From AC-32 sp963746155 (GTDB lineage: Bacteria > Actinomycetota > Thermoleophilia > Gaiellales > Gaiellaceae): DNA of 64,000 nt. The stretch covers positions 62,001 through 126,000 of the forward strand of contig CAVVAB010000010.1 of NCBI GenBank assembly GCA_963746155.1. Direction: 5' to 3'. The translations under genes and the position numbers were made by a program. Shown in pieces: positions 42,250 through 50,719 of this stretch. The first letter of the stretch is position 1. Every line of letters begins with the position of its first letter. Under the pieces are notes generated by a model. That model saw only the letters and a program-made list of their open reading frames with translations, made no database searches and had not been told where the DNA came from.

Positions 42250-44192
42250 CGGGTCGGAACCTCCTCGAGCCCGGGCGCGCGGTCGCCGTTGAAGACAGCG
42301 TGGCGGGCGCCCGGGACGCCGTACTCGTACGGATGGCCGACCACCTGCGGCAGCTCGTCGAAGTTGAAGATCGGCGGCGGCGAGCTGACCTGCCACTCGA
42401 GCGTGAGCGAGTGCCACGGGTTCGCCTCGGCGACCGGCCCGAAGCGCCAGCTCTTGATCATGTTGTAGAGGAACACGAGCGTCGAGGCGCCGAGCCCGAA
42501 GGACGCGATCGAGATGAACAGGTTCAGGTCGGCGAAGCGCGGAACGTAGTCGGCAACGCGCCGGGGCATCCCCTGGATTCCGAGCCAGTGCATCGGGAAG
42601 AACGTCAGGTTGAAGCCGACGAACGTCAGCCAGAAGTGCAGCTTCCCGAGCCGCTCGTCGTACATCCGGCCGGTCATCTTCGGGAACCAGAAGTAGATCC
42701 CCGCGAAGATCGTGAACAGCGACCCGCCGAAGAGCACGTAGTGGATGTGCGCGACCACGAAGTAGGTGTCCGAGGTGTGGATGTCGATCGGGACCGCGGC
42801 CAGGTAGATCCCCGAGAGGCCGCCGATCACGAACATCGAGACGAAGCCGAGCGCGAACAGCATCGGCGTCTCGAGGTGGAGCCTTCCCTCCCATAAGGTC
42901 GCGAGCCAGGAGAAGACCTTGATCCCCGTCGGCACGGCGATGATCAGGGACGTCACCATCATCGGCACGCGCAGCCAGGGCGCCATCCCGGCCACGAACA
43001 TGTGGTGCGCCCAGACCGAGAAGCCGAGCACCAGGATGGCCATCAGCGAGAGCGCCATCAGCCGGTAGCCGAAGATCGGCTTCCGCGACATCACGGAGAT
43101 CACCTCCGAGGCGATCCCGAAGCCGGGCAGCATCATGATGTAGACGGCCGGGTGCGAGTAGAACCAGAAGATGTGCTGGTAGCCGAGCGGGTAGCCGCCC
43201 GCCGTGAAGTCGAAGAAGTGCGTGTGCATGATGTGGTCGAACATCACGAAGAACTGCGAGCCGGCGATGAACGGCGTCGCGATCACGACCAGCAGTGAGG
43301 TCGTGAAGTTCGCCCAGACCAGGAGCGGCATGCGCCAGAAGGTCATCCCCGGCGCGCGCATGGTGATGATCGTGACCAGGAAGTTGAGCGCGGTCATGAT
43401 CGAGCTCGCGCCTGCCCACTGGACGGCCATGTTGAAGAAGACCGCGCCGATCGGCTCGTGGTTCGAGCAGAGCGGCGCATAGCCCGTCCAGCCGCAGGCA
43501 AACGCGCCGCCGGGCGCGAGGAAGCTGCTGAGCATCATGAAGCCGGCGATCGGGAGCAGCCAGAACGAGAGGGCGTTCAGCCTCGGGAACGCCATATCTG
43601 GTGCCCCGATCATGAGCGGGATCACGTAGTTGCCGATCCCGGCGAACGCAGGGATGACGAACAGGAAGATCATCAGCGCCGCGTGCACGGAGAAGAACCC
43701 GTTGAACGCCTGGTTGTCGACGTACTGCATCCCGGGCTGGGCGAGCTCGGCGCGCATGAACATGGCCAGCAAGCCCGCAATGACGAAGAAGAAGATCGTC
43801 GTCACGAGGTACTGGATTCCGATCACCTTGTGGTCGGTGTTGATCCGGAAGTAGTCGCGCCAGCTCCGCGCGCCGTGGCCCGAGTGGTCCTCGGGCCGCG
43901 TCGGCGAGCCGATCGCGTATCGAACCCAGTAGTCGAAGCCACCGATCCCGGCCAGGAAGCCGAGCGGCACGGTGGTCAGCGCGACGGTGGTGATCACCGA
44001 GCCGTCCCAGATCGGGTACCAGCCCTCGAGCCAGCGGACGAGACACGTGATCCCGGCGCCGATCCCGAAGAAGAGGACCATCATCCACGGCACCCGCAGC
44101 CAGCCCGGCGCGAGGAGCCGGTGCCAGCCGCCCGGCGCCGACGGGGACGGTGCGTGCCCGGTCGGTTCGTCCACGTAGACGGCTCCGGTCAC
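42246..44192 (-). CDS. ctaD: Cytochrome c oxidase subunit I, A2-type heme-copper oxidase
   Basis: 648 residues, with about 12–14 membrane helices. Heme and copper ligands: SVHAALMIF, the CuB/cross-linked-Tyr motif FYSHPAVYIMM, and YFVVAHIHYVLFGG for the active-site and low-spin hemes. The residue after HP is Ala, with YS before it, so the D-channel Glu of A1 oxidases is replaced by the YS motif typical of A2-type oxidases. This is consistent with the cytochrome c-tailed subunit II. It has a longer N-terminal region than usual (about 100 residues before the first typical core helix). The ATG overlaps the ctaC stop by 4 nt. Confidence 0.94.
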   Translation of the reverse strand: MTGAVYVDEPTGHAPSPSAPGGWHRLLAPGWLRVPWMMVLFFGIGAGITCLVRWLEGWYPIWDGSVITTVALTTVPLGFLAGIGGFDYWVRYAIGSPTRPEDHSGHGARSWRDYFRINTDHKVIGIQYLVTTIFFFVIAGLLAMFMRAELAQPGMQYVDNQAFNGFFSVHAALMIFLFVIPAFAGIGNYVIPLMIGAPDMAFPRLNALSFWLLPIAGFMMLSSFLAPGGAFACGWTGYAPLCSNHEPIGAVFFNMAVQWAGASSIMTALNFLVTIITMRAPGMTFWRMPLLVWANFTTSLLVVIATPFIAGSQFFVMFDHIMHTHFFDFTAGGYPLGYQHIFWFYSHPAVYIMMLPGFGIASEVISVMSRKPIFGYRLMALSLMAILVLGFSVWAHHMFVAGMAPWLRVPMMVTSLIIAVPTGIKVFSWLATLWEGRLHLETPMLFALGFVSMFVIGGLSGIYLAAVPIDIHTSDTYFVVAHIHYVLFGGSLFTIFAGIYFWFPKMTGRMYDERLGKLHFWLTFVGFNLTFFPMHWLGIQGMPRRVADYVPRFADLNLFISIASFGLGASTLVFLYNMIKSWRFGPVAEANPWHSLTLEWQVSSPPPIFNFDELPQVVGHPYEYGVPGARHAVFNGDRAPGLEEVPTR

Positions 44193-45226
44193 TGCTTGCC
44201 TCCGGACGCGAGGTAGGCGACGAGGGCGTCCAGCTGCGGCTTGGGAAGCGTCGCGAACGTGGTCGGCATGATCCCGTTCGGGAAGCCAGGCTCGACGTAG
44301 GCGCTCGGGTTCACGATCGACTCCCGGATGAACGACTCCAGAGGCTGGCCCGCTCGCTTCGCCTCGGCCGAGAGCTTATCGAGGTCGGGGCCGATCTTTG
44401 CCGTCGCGCCAACGGGCGTGAACGTGTGGCAGCTGCTGCAGGCGTTCGCGGTGAAGACCGCCTTGCCCGAGACCGACGGCGGGCCGGCGAGCTTCTTCTT
44501 CTGGCCGTTCGCCCACGAGAGGAACGCGTCCTTCGAGGTCACGATCGCGGCAGAGCGCATCAGCGCATGCCCGAGGCCGCAGAGCTCGGTGCAGATGACC
44601 GGGAAGGTCCCGGTCCGGGTCGGCGTGATCACGAGCGGGTTGATCGACCCGGGGACGGCGTCCTGCTTCTGGCTGAACTCGGGCACCCAGAACGAGTGGA
44701 TCACGTCGAGCGACGTGATCTCGAGCTTGACCGGCACGTCGACCGGGAGCCTGAGCGTCGCCGAGACGGCGTTGCCGAAGCCGGGGTACTTGAAGCTCCA
44801 CGCGAACTGCTGGGAGATGACGTCGACGGTCAGCGGTTCAAGCGGATGGGCCGGCGAGGCCGAGGCGCTGGAGAAGCGGCCGTTCTGGCCGAGCACGATG
44901 GCGCTCACGATCGCGATCGCGGTGACGAGCACGGCCGGGACGGCGGTCCACGCGATCTCGAGGCCCGTGTGCCCGTGGATCGGCGGGCCGTCCTCGTCCT
45001 CGTCGGGCCGGGCCCGGAAGTTGATCAGCGCGTAGATGATCACCGCCGCGACGAGGGCGAAGATCGCGATCGAGATCGCGGTCACGAACCAGAAGACGAA
45101 GTCGATCCGGTCGGCCTGCTTGCTCGCCGGCTCCGGGAGCCAGGGGATGAGGAGCGCGACCGCTGCGGCGCCCGCGCCGCACAGCACTCCGATCGCAACG
45201 AGCTGGACGATCGATCCCCTACGCAC
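44189..45226 (-). CDS. ctaC: Cytochrome c oxidase subunit II with C-terminal cytochrome c (caa3-type)
   Basis: 345 residues. Two N-terminal membrane helices precede the cupredoxin domain with the CuA ligands in VICTELCGLGHALM (Cys, Cys, His, Met). A C-terminal monoheme cytochrome c domain carries CSSCHTF with the axial Met in GIMPTTF. Such fusions define caa3 oxidases, where the tethered heme relays electrons to CuA. It is the first gene of the oxidase operon. A haem A synthase gene is not in the window. Confidence 0.94.
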   Translation of the reverse strand: MRRGSIVQLVAIGVLCGAGAAAVALLIPWLPEPASKQADRIDFVFWFVTAISIAIFALVAAVIIYALINFRARPDEDEDGPPIHGHTGLEIAWTAVPAVLVTAIAIVSAIVLGQNGRFSSASASPAHPLEPLTVDVISQQFAWSFKYPGFGNAVSATLRLPVDVPVKLEITSLDVIHSFWVPEFSQKQDAVPGSINPLVITPTRTGTFPVICTELCGLGHALMRSAAIVTSKDAFLSWANGQKKKLAGPPSVSGKAVFTANACSSCHTFTPVGATAKIGPDLDKLSAEAKRAGQPLESFIRESIVNPSAYVEPGFPNGIMPTTFATLPKPQLDALVAYLASGGKQ

Positions 45227-45304
45227 CGAGCGCGAGACTACTCGACCGCGCGGGCGGCTCGCCGGGGAACGCGTGGCCGCTCGAAACGCCTGTAACGAAG
45301 GCGG

Positions 45305-45850
45305 CTAGCTCGGGAGCCAGCCGTCGCGGAAGCGCTCCGGGTGGCGTGCGGGATAGCGCGCGTACGCCTCCGCGGGATCGCTCGTCTCCTGCTCGACGCC
45401 GGCGCCGTGCTTGGTCGCCGTCTCGTCGACGCTGTACCCGCCCCAGTCCGGGCCGGCCGTCTTGTCGCGAGCGCCGACGGCGAGCACGAGCGAGGTCGAG
45501 TCGCCCGCGCCGATGATCGTGTGCTTCGCCTTCGGCGGGCAGTGCACGAAGTCCCACCGGCGAAGAGGCCGCTCCTCGCCCTCGATGATCAGCAGCGCCT
45601 CGCCCATGAGGACGAGGAAGTCCTCCTGGTCCTCTTCCCAGTGGTACATCGACATCGGCTCACCGGGCTCCATCGCGACGAGGTGGATCCCGAGCTGCGA
45701 GAACTCAGGCTCGCCCTCGAACCAGGAGTACGTCCCGCGCCCTTCGGAGACGCCCCAGACCGCGTCGCGGGCGTTGAGCACGAACCAGCCCTCGCCTTTC
45801 GCAACGAGCCCGTGTTCAGTCGACTCGAGCTGCGCTTCCGGAGCCACCAC
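45305..45850 (-). CDS. Cupin-domain protein
   Basis: 181 residues. A cytoplasmic cupin: motif 1 around MSMYHWEEDQEDFLVLMGE, with the metal His/Glu set and the GEALLIIEGEERPLRRWD strand, and motif 2 in DFVHCPPKAKHTIIG. The N-terminal EGWFVLNARDAVW region is an added segment. This resembles small cupins annotated as epimerase- or oxalate-decarboxylase-like, with the substrate unknown. It lies 78 nt from the ctaC start on the same strand and 27 nt after greA, so the transcription unit is uncertain. Confidence 0.8.
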   Translation of the reverse strand: MVAPEAQLESTEHGLVAKGEGWFVLNARDAVWGVSEGRGTYSWFEGEPEFSQLGIHLVAMEPGEPMSMYHWEEDQEDFLVLMGEALLIIEGEERPLRRWDFVHCPPKAKHTIIGAGDSTSLVLAVGARDKTAGPDWGGYSVDETATKHGAGVEQETSDPAEAYARYPARHPERFRDGWLPS

Positions 45851-45877
45851 GAAAGCCTGCCATATCCCGGCGCCCGG

Positions 45878-46339
45878 TCAGGTGCCTGGCGCTGCCGCGC
45901 GGATCTCGACGATCGTCGCCCGCCATGAGCCGCTCGGTGCCTGGACGTCGACCGCGTCGCCGACCCGCTTGCCGAGGACGGCCGAGCCGAGTGGCGACGA
46001 CGGCGAGACGGTGCCCGCGCCGCCGAGAGCGGACACCTCGACGTCGATCCGCGCGCCAGACTCGTCGGCGACGGCCACGTGCGACCCTTCGGAAACGACG
46101 TCCGCCGCGCCGCCCTCGACGATCTCCGCGTGGTCGAGCCGGTCGCGGAGGATCGTGATCCGCCGCTCGAGCAGGCCCTGCTCGTTCTTCGCGGCGTGGT
46201 ACTCGAAGTTCTCCGAGAGGTCGCCGTGCGCGCGAGCGGTACTGATCGCCTCGACGACCTCCCGGCGCTTCGGGCCTTCGAGCTCCGCGAGCTCGGCGGC
46301 GAGGCGAGCGTGCTGCTCTCGTGTGAGCCTGTCGCCCAT
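45878..46339 (-). CDS. greA: Transcription elongation factor GreA
   Basis: 153 residues from the ATG at 46339, which shares one nucleotide with the typA stop. An N-terminal coiled coil (about 1–75) has the catalytic tip residues in GDLSENFEYHAAK, and the C-terminal FKBP-like domain follows with SPLGSAVLGKRVGD. GreA rescues backtracked RNA polymerase by stimulating transcript cleavage. The length matches the family. Co-translation with typA is suggested by the overlap. Confidence 0.92.
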   Translation of the reverse strand: MGDRLTREQHARLAAELAELEGPKRREVVEAISTARAHGDLSENFEYHAAKNEQGLLERRITILRDRLDHAEIVEGGAADVVSEGSHVAVADESGARIDVEVSALGGAGTVSPSSPLGSAVLGKRVGDAVDVQAPSGSWRATIVEIRAAAPGT

Positions 46340-48183
46340 CAGATGACCGCCAGCCCGCGCGCCTTGCGGCTCGCGGCCGTCTGTCGGCGTTGCGCGGACA
46401 GCTCGACCTTGCGCAGGCGCACGTTCTGCGGCGTGACCTCGACGCACTCGTCCTCCCGGATCAGCTCGAGCGCCTGGTCGAGCGAGAGAACGCGCGCCGG
46501 GATCAGCCGGACGAGCTCGTCGGACGAGGCCGAGCGCATGTTCGAGAGCTTCTTCTCCTTCGTCGCGTTGACGTCGAGGTCATCGGCGCGGGCGTTCTCG
46601 CCGACGATCATCCCCTCGTAGACGTCGGCGCCCGGCCCGACCAGCATCGAGCCGCGTTCCTGGAGGTTGATGAGGGCGAAGGCGGTCGTCTTCCCCGCGC
46701 GGTCGGCGACGAGGCTGCCGGTCGGTCTCGTTCGGAGCTCGCCGTGCCACGGCTCGAACCGCTCGAAGACGTGATGGAGGATGCCGGTCCCGCGCGTCTC
46801 GGTGAGGAACTCGGTGCGGAACCCGATCAGGCCGCGAGCGGGGACGACGACGTCCATGCGCACCCAGCCCGTGCCGTGGTTGACGAGCGCCTCGGTGCGT
46901 CCTTTGCGAAGCGCGAAGAGCTGGGTGACGACGCCGAGGTACTCCTCGGGCACGTCGACGGAGACGCGCTCCATCGGCTCGTGCACTTCACCGTCGACGA
47001 TGCGGGTCACGACCTGCGGCTTGCCGACCGTCATCTCGAATCCCTCGCGTCGCATCTGCTCGATCAGCACCGCCAGCTGCAGCTCGCCGCGACCCTGCAC
47101 CTCCCACACGTCGGGCCGCTCGGTCGGGAGGACGCGCACCGAGACGTTTCCGACGAGCTCGGCCTGGAGGCGGCTCTCGACCTGACGCGCGGTCACCTTG
47201 TCGCCGTCTCTCCCCGCGAGTGGGGCGGTGTTGATGCCGACGGTCATCGAGAGCGACGGCTCGTCGACCGAGATCACGGGCAGTGGCCGCGGGTCGAGCG
47301 GGTCTGCCAGGGTCTCGCCGATCATCACCTCAGGGATGCCGGCGACGGCGATGAGGTCGCCGGGCCCCGCCTCCTCGGCCTCGACGCGGTCGAGGGCCTC
47401 GCTGACGAACAGCTCGGTCACCTTCGCGCGCGTGATCGTCCCGTCGGTGCGACACCACGCAACCTCCTGGGCGCGCCGAATCGTCCCCTGTTGCACGCGA
47501 CAGAGCGCAAGCCGGCCGACGTAGGGCGAGGCGTCGAGGTTGGTGACGAGCGCCTGCAGCGGGTGACCCTCCTCGTAGACCGGAGGCGGGATGTGCTCGA
47601 GGATGAGCTCGAGCAGCGGCGCGAGGTCGGGCCCGAGACCGTCCGGGTCCGGCTCCAGCGAGGCGCGACCTGCCCTGGCATTGCAGTAGACGATCGGAAA
47701 CTCGATCTGGCTCTCGTCCGCGTCGAGATCGAGGAAGAGCGCGTAGACCTCGTTCACGACGTCGGCGATTCGCGCGTCGGGGCGGTCGACCTTGTTGACG
47801 ACGAGGACGACAGGGAGTCGCGCCTCCAGCGCCTTGCGGAGCACGAAGCGCGTTTGCGGCAGCGGGCCCTCGCTCGCGTCGACGAGGAGCAGGACGCCGT
47901 CGACCATCGTCAGTCCGCGCTCCACCTCGCCGCCGAAGTCGGCGTGGCCCGGAGTGTCGACGATGTTGATCTTCACGGCGCCGTGCCGGACGGCGGTGTT
48001 CTTCGCGAGGATCGTGATCCCCTTCTCGCGTTCCAGCTCGCCGGTATCGAGGATCCGCTCGGCGACATCCTGGTTCGCGCGGAACGCCCCGGACTGCCAG
48101 AGCAGCGCATCGACGAGGGTCGTCTTGCCGTGATCGACGTGGGCGACGATGGCGACGTTGCGGATGTCGGAGCGCTGCGGCAC
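46339..48183 (-). CDS. typA: Translational GTPase TypA/BipA
   Basis: 614 residues. G1 AHVDHGKTTLVDAL, G2 region with KGITILAKNTAV, G3 DTPGHADFGGEVER, G4 NKVDRP and G5 CNARAG. The C-terminal domains have the MERVSVDVPEEYLG segment and the ARGLIGFRTEFLTETRGTGI loop characteristic of BipA rather than EF-G or LepA. It acts on ribosomes in stress and assembly. The ATG lies 28 nt before the tRNA-Lys 3' end on the same strand. Confidence 0.95.
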   Translation of the reverse strand: MPQRSDIRNVAIVAHVDHGKTTLVDALLWQSGAFRANQDVAERILDTGELEREKGITILAKNTAVRHGAVKINIVDTPGHADFGGEVERGLTMVDGVLLLVDASEGPLPQTRFVLRKALEARLPVVLVVNKVDRPDARIADVVNEVYALFLDLDADESQIEFPIVYCNARAGRASLEPDPDGLGPDLAPLLELILEHIPPPVYEEGHPLQALVTNLDASPYVGRLALCRVQQGTIRRAQEVAWCRTDGTITRAKVTELFVSEALDRVEAEEAGPGDLIAVAGIPEVMIGETLADPLDPRPLPVISVDEPSLSMTVGINTAPLAGRDGDKVTARQVESRLQAELVGNVSVRVLPTERPDVWEVQGRGELQLAVLIEQMRREGFEMTVGKPQVVTRIVDGEVHEPMERVSVDVPEEYLGVVTQLFALRKGRTEALVNHGTGWVRMDVVVPARGLIGFRTEFLTETRGTGILHHVFERFEPWHGELRTRPTGSLVADRAGKTTAFALINLQERGSMLVGPGADVYEGMIVGENARADDLDVNATKEKKLSNMRSASSDELVRLIPARVLSLDQALELIREDECVEVTPQNVRLRKVELSAQRRQTAASRKARGLAVI

Positions 48184-48211
48184 CCGCCGAGGGTACCCGC
48201 GCGGCTCCCGA

Positions 48212-48284
48212 TGGGCCGTGAAGGATTCGAACCTTCGACCTTGGGATTAAGAGTCCCCTGCTCTACCAACTGAGCTAACGGCCC
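48212..48284 (-). tRNA. tRNA-Lys (anticodon CUU)
   Basis: A 73-nt cloverleaf on the minus strand. Acceptor stem GGGCCGU/ACGGCCC, D arm GCUC…GAGC, anticodon loop CUCUUAA with CUU, T arm GAAGG UUCGAAU CCUUC and discriminator A. Position 27 with 43 is a G·A mismatch. CCA is not encoded. The CUU anticodon decodes AAG. It lies between typA and wecB, which run in opposite directions. Confidence 0.95.
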
Positions 48285-48309
48285 GAAGCGCCGCTTAGTG
48301 TAGCCCCGG

Positions 48310-49365
48310 ATGAAAGTCGTCTCCGTCGTCGGCAACCGCCCGCAATTCGTCAAGTCCGCGCCCACTTCCGTCGCGCTTCGGGAGCGAGGGATCGAGGAGG
48401 TCGTGATCCACACCGGGCAGCACTACGACCCCGGGCTCTCGCAGGTGTTCTTCGAGGAGCTCGGCCTCGCCGAGCCGCGCTACGGGCTCGATCTGCGCAC
48501 GCCCGACCCGGAGTCGATGGAGGCCGTGATCCAGGAGTGCCTCGGCGCCGAGCGGCCCGACTGGGTGCTCGTCTACGGCGACACCAACTCGACCCTGGCC
48601 GGCGCTCAGGCAGCCCGCGCCCTCGAGCTGCCGCTCGCGCACGTCGAGGCCGGGCTGCGCAGCGGCGACCTCTCGATGCCCGAGGAGCGGAACCGGATCG
48701 AGGTCGACCGGCTGGCGCAGCTGCTCTTCTGCCCGGACGAGCGCTCCCGGGAGATCCTCGCGGGCGAGGGCGTTCACGGCCGCGCGGAGGTCGTCGGCGA
48801 CGTCATGGCCGACGCGACACGGATCTTCACTCCGATCGCGACGGAGCGGACCGACGCGCAGCACGAGAGCCCGTACGCCGTGCTGACCATCCACCGCGAG
48901 GCCAACACCGAGCCCGAGCGGCTGCGACGACTCGTCGCCGCGCTCAACGAGAGCGGCTGGACGTTCGTCTTCCCGGTCCACCCGCGCACGCGCAAGGTCA
49001 TGGACGAGCACGACATCCAGCCGGCTCCGCAGCTCCACGCGATCGAGCCGGTCGGCTACCTGGAGATGCTCGCGCTCGTCGCCGGCTCCACGCGCGTGGT
49101 CACCGACTCGGGCGGACTACAGAAGGAGGCGTACTGGCTCCGGGTGCCGTGCGTCACGCTCCGGCCATCGACGGAGTGGGTCGACACCGTTCTCGTCGGG
49201 GCGAACACGCTTGTCGACCCGGACTCGATCGACGAGCTCGGCCCAGCGCTCGAGAACGCGCAATTCCCCGAAGACGCGCCCGCACTTTATGGCGACGGCC
49301 ACGCTGCCGAAAGAGTCGCTGATGCGCTCTATACGCTAAGAAGCCATCCCGACAGGAGAGGCTGA
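48310..49365 (+). CDS. wecB: UDP-N-acetylglucosamine 2-epimerase (non-hydrolysing)
   Basis: 351 residues. GT-B fold enzyme with VVGNRPQFVKSAP, the IHTGQHYDPGLSQVFFEELG segment, HVEAGLRSGDLSMPEERNR, TIHREANTEP and TDSGGLQKEAYWL. It interconverts UDP-GlcNAc and UDP-ManNAc, feeding WecC two genes on. The stop overlaps the start of a 32-codon gene (TGATG). A sugar used in a surface polysaccharide or teichuronic-type polymer is likely. The start ATG is 26 nt from the tRNA 5' end. Confidence 0.93.
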   Translation: MKVVSVVGNRPQFVKSAPTSVALRERGIEEVVIHTGQHYDPGLSQVFFEELGLAEPRYGLDLRTPDPESMEAVIQECLGAERPDWVLVYGDTNSTLAGAQAARALELPLAHVEAGLRSGDLSMPEERNRIEVDRLAQLLFCPDERSREILAGEGVHGRAEVVGDVMADATRIFTPIATERTDAQHESPYAVLTIHREANTEPERLRRLVAALNESGWTFVFPVHPRTRKVMDEHDIQPAPQLHAIEPVGYLEMLALVAGSTRVVTDSGGLQKEAYWLRVPCVTLRPSTEWVDTVLVGANTLVDPDSIDELGPALENAQFPEDAPALYGDGHAAERVADALYTLRSHPDRRG

Positions 49366-49463
49366 TGTCACTGATCCGAGATAGCGCGTCGCACGGCTGC
49401 ACCGGCCAAGCCAGTACAGCCTCGTTGGCCAGCGCCGCCGAGTCGGCGCTTCAGCGCGCATGA
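49365..49463 (+). CDS. Hidden 32-codon gene between wecB and wecC
   Basis: ATG 49365 shares one nucleotide with the wecB stop (TGATG), is preceded by GACAGGAGAGG at the right spacing, and runs 32 codons to a TGA at 49461–49463. That stop overlaps the wecC ATG by 4 nt. The product (MSLIRDSASHGCTGQ, then an Ala/Ser-rich helix-like half) matches no family I know. Such exact coupling at both ends argues that it is translated. Two hairpins lie within it, so it may also be a leader-peptide-like coupling element. Confidence 0.5.
   Translation: MSLIRDSASHGCTGQASTASLASAAESALQRA
49404..49450 (+). other. Tandem hairpins within the small gene
   Basis: GGCCAA (49404–49409) pairs with TTGGCC (49425–49430), and AGCGCCG (49431–49437) pairs with CGGCGCT (49444–49450). 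The second ends 9 nt before the wecC ATG and could hide its ribosome site until translation of the small gene opens it. The pairing is visible; the function is inferred. Confidence 0.45.
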
Positions 49464-50719
49464 GTGAGATTGCGATCATCGGCGCGGGCTACGTCGGCGT
49501 GCCGCTGGCCCACACCTTCGCGCTCGCGGGCCGCTCGGTGCTGCTCGTGGAGGTCCAGCCCGACCGGGTCGAGCAGCTCAACCGGGGCGAGAGCTACGTC
49601 GAGGACGTCCCCTCCGAGGTGCTGCGCAAGCTCGTCGACAAGGGGCTCATCCGCGCGACGACCGACTACGACGAGCTGCGAGAGGTCGACGCGATCCTGA
49701 TCGCGCTGCCGACGCCGCTCTCCGCGCAGCGCGAGCCTGACCTCACGATCGTGCTCGACGCGACGAGGAACGTCGCCGCGCGCTTGCAGAAGGGTCAGCT
49801 CGTCATCCTCGAGTCGACGACCTACCCGGGAACCACCCGCGAGCGCCTGAAGCCGGTCCTGGAGGAGAGCGGGCTGACCGCAGGCGAAGACTTCCACCTC
49901 GCGTTCTCGCCAGAGCGGGTCGATCCCGGACGCGAGGACTGGACGACCAAGACCACGCCGAAGGTCGTCGGCGGCCTCACCGACGCCTGCACGAAGCGAG
50001 CGGTCGAGCTCTACGAGAGCGCGCTCGACACGGTCATGCCGCTCTCGTCGCCGGAGGCGGCGGAGCTGACGAAGCTGCTCGAGAACATCTTCCGGTCGGT
50101 CAACATCGCGCTCGTCAACGAGCTCGCCCAGCTCTGCGACCGGATGGGACTCGACATCTGGGAGGTCGTCGACGCGGCGGCGACGAAGCCGTTCGGATTC
50201 ATGCGCTTCGAGCCGGGGCCGGGCCTGGGCGGGCACTGCCTCCCGGTCGACCCGTTCTACCTCTCGTGGAAGGCGCGCCAGTACGACTTCTACACCGAGT
50301 TCATCGAGCTCGCGGGCAAGGTCAACGCGAACATGCCGTACTTCTGCCGTTCGCTGATCTCGCAGGCGCTGAACCACGGCCGTGAGCTCTCGCTCAAGGG
50401 CTCGAAGGTGCTGATCCTCGGCGTCAGCTACAAGGCCGACGTCCAGGACACCCGCGAGTCGCCCGCGCTCAAGCTCATCGAGCTGCTGCGGACCGCGGGC
50501 GCAGACGTCGCCTACCACGATCCGCACGTTCCCGAGCTCCCGAAGCACGGGCTCAGCTCGGTGCCGCTCGCGCCGGCCGACCATGACTGCGTCGCGATCG
50601 TGACCGCGCACGGGTCGATCGACTACGAGCGCGTGGTCGAGGAGGCGCACCTCGTGATCGACTTCCGCAACGCCACGAAGACGAACGGCCGCGTAGACGG
50701 CAAGGTCTGGAAACTGTGA
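49460..50719 (+). CDS. wecC: UDP-N-acetyl-D-mannosamine dehydrogenase-type nucleotide sugar dehydrogenase
   Basis: 419 residues. NAD-binding IIGAGYVGVPLAHTFA, the ESTTYPGTTRE segment, FSPERVDPGR, the catalytic Cys in GGHCLPVDPFYL and the C-terminal VLILGVSYKADVQDTRESPA. The pattern is that of the UDP-glucose/GDP-mannose dehydrogenase family. UDP-ManNAc is the likely substrate given wecB upstream, giving UDP-ManNAcA. The family also includes UDP-GlcNAc 6-dehydrogenases, so the exact sugar is not proven. The stop overlaps the next GTG by 4 nt. Confidence 0.9.
   Translation: MSEIAIIGAGYVGVPLAHTFALAGRSVLLVEVQPDRVEQLNRGESYVEDVPSEVLRKLVDKGLIRATTDYDELREVDAILIALPTPLSAQREPDLTIVLDATRNVAARLQKGQLVILESTTYPGTTRERLKPVLEESGLTAGEDFHLAFSPERVDPGREDWTTKTTPKVVGGLTDACTKRAVELYESALDTVMPLSSPEAAELTKLLENIFRSVNIALVNELAQLCDRMGLDIWEVVDAAATKPFGFMRFEPGPGLGGHCLPVDPFYLSWKARQYDFYTEFIELAGKVNANMPYFCRSLISQALNHGRELSLKGSKVLILGVSYKADVQDTRESPALKLIELLRTAGADVAYHDPHVPELPKHGLSSVPLAPADHDCVAIVTAHGSIDYERVVEEAHLVIDFRNATKTNGRVDGKVWKL

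Noticed and set aside
49366..49459. A c-di-GMP or other known riboswitch before wecC
   Set aside because: The hairpins do not carry the conserved bases of GEMM-I, preQ1 or other classes I could compare, and the region is better read as a coupled small gene.
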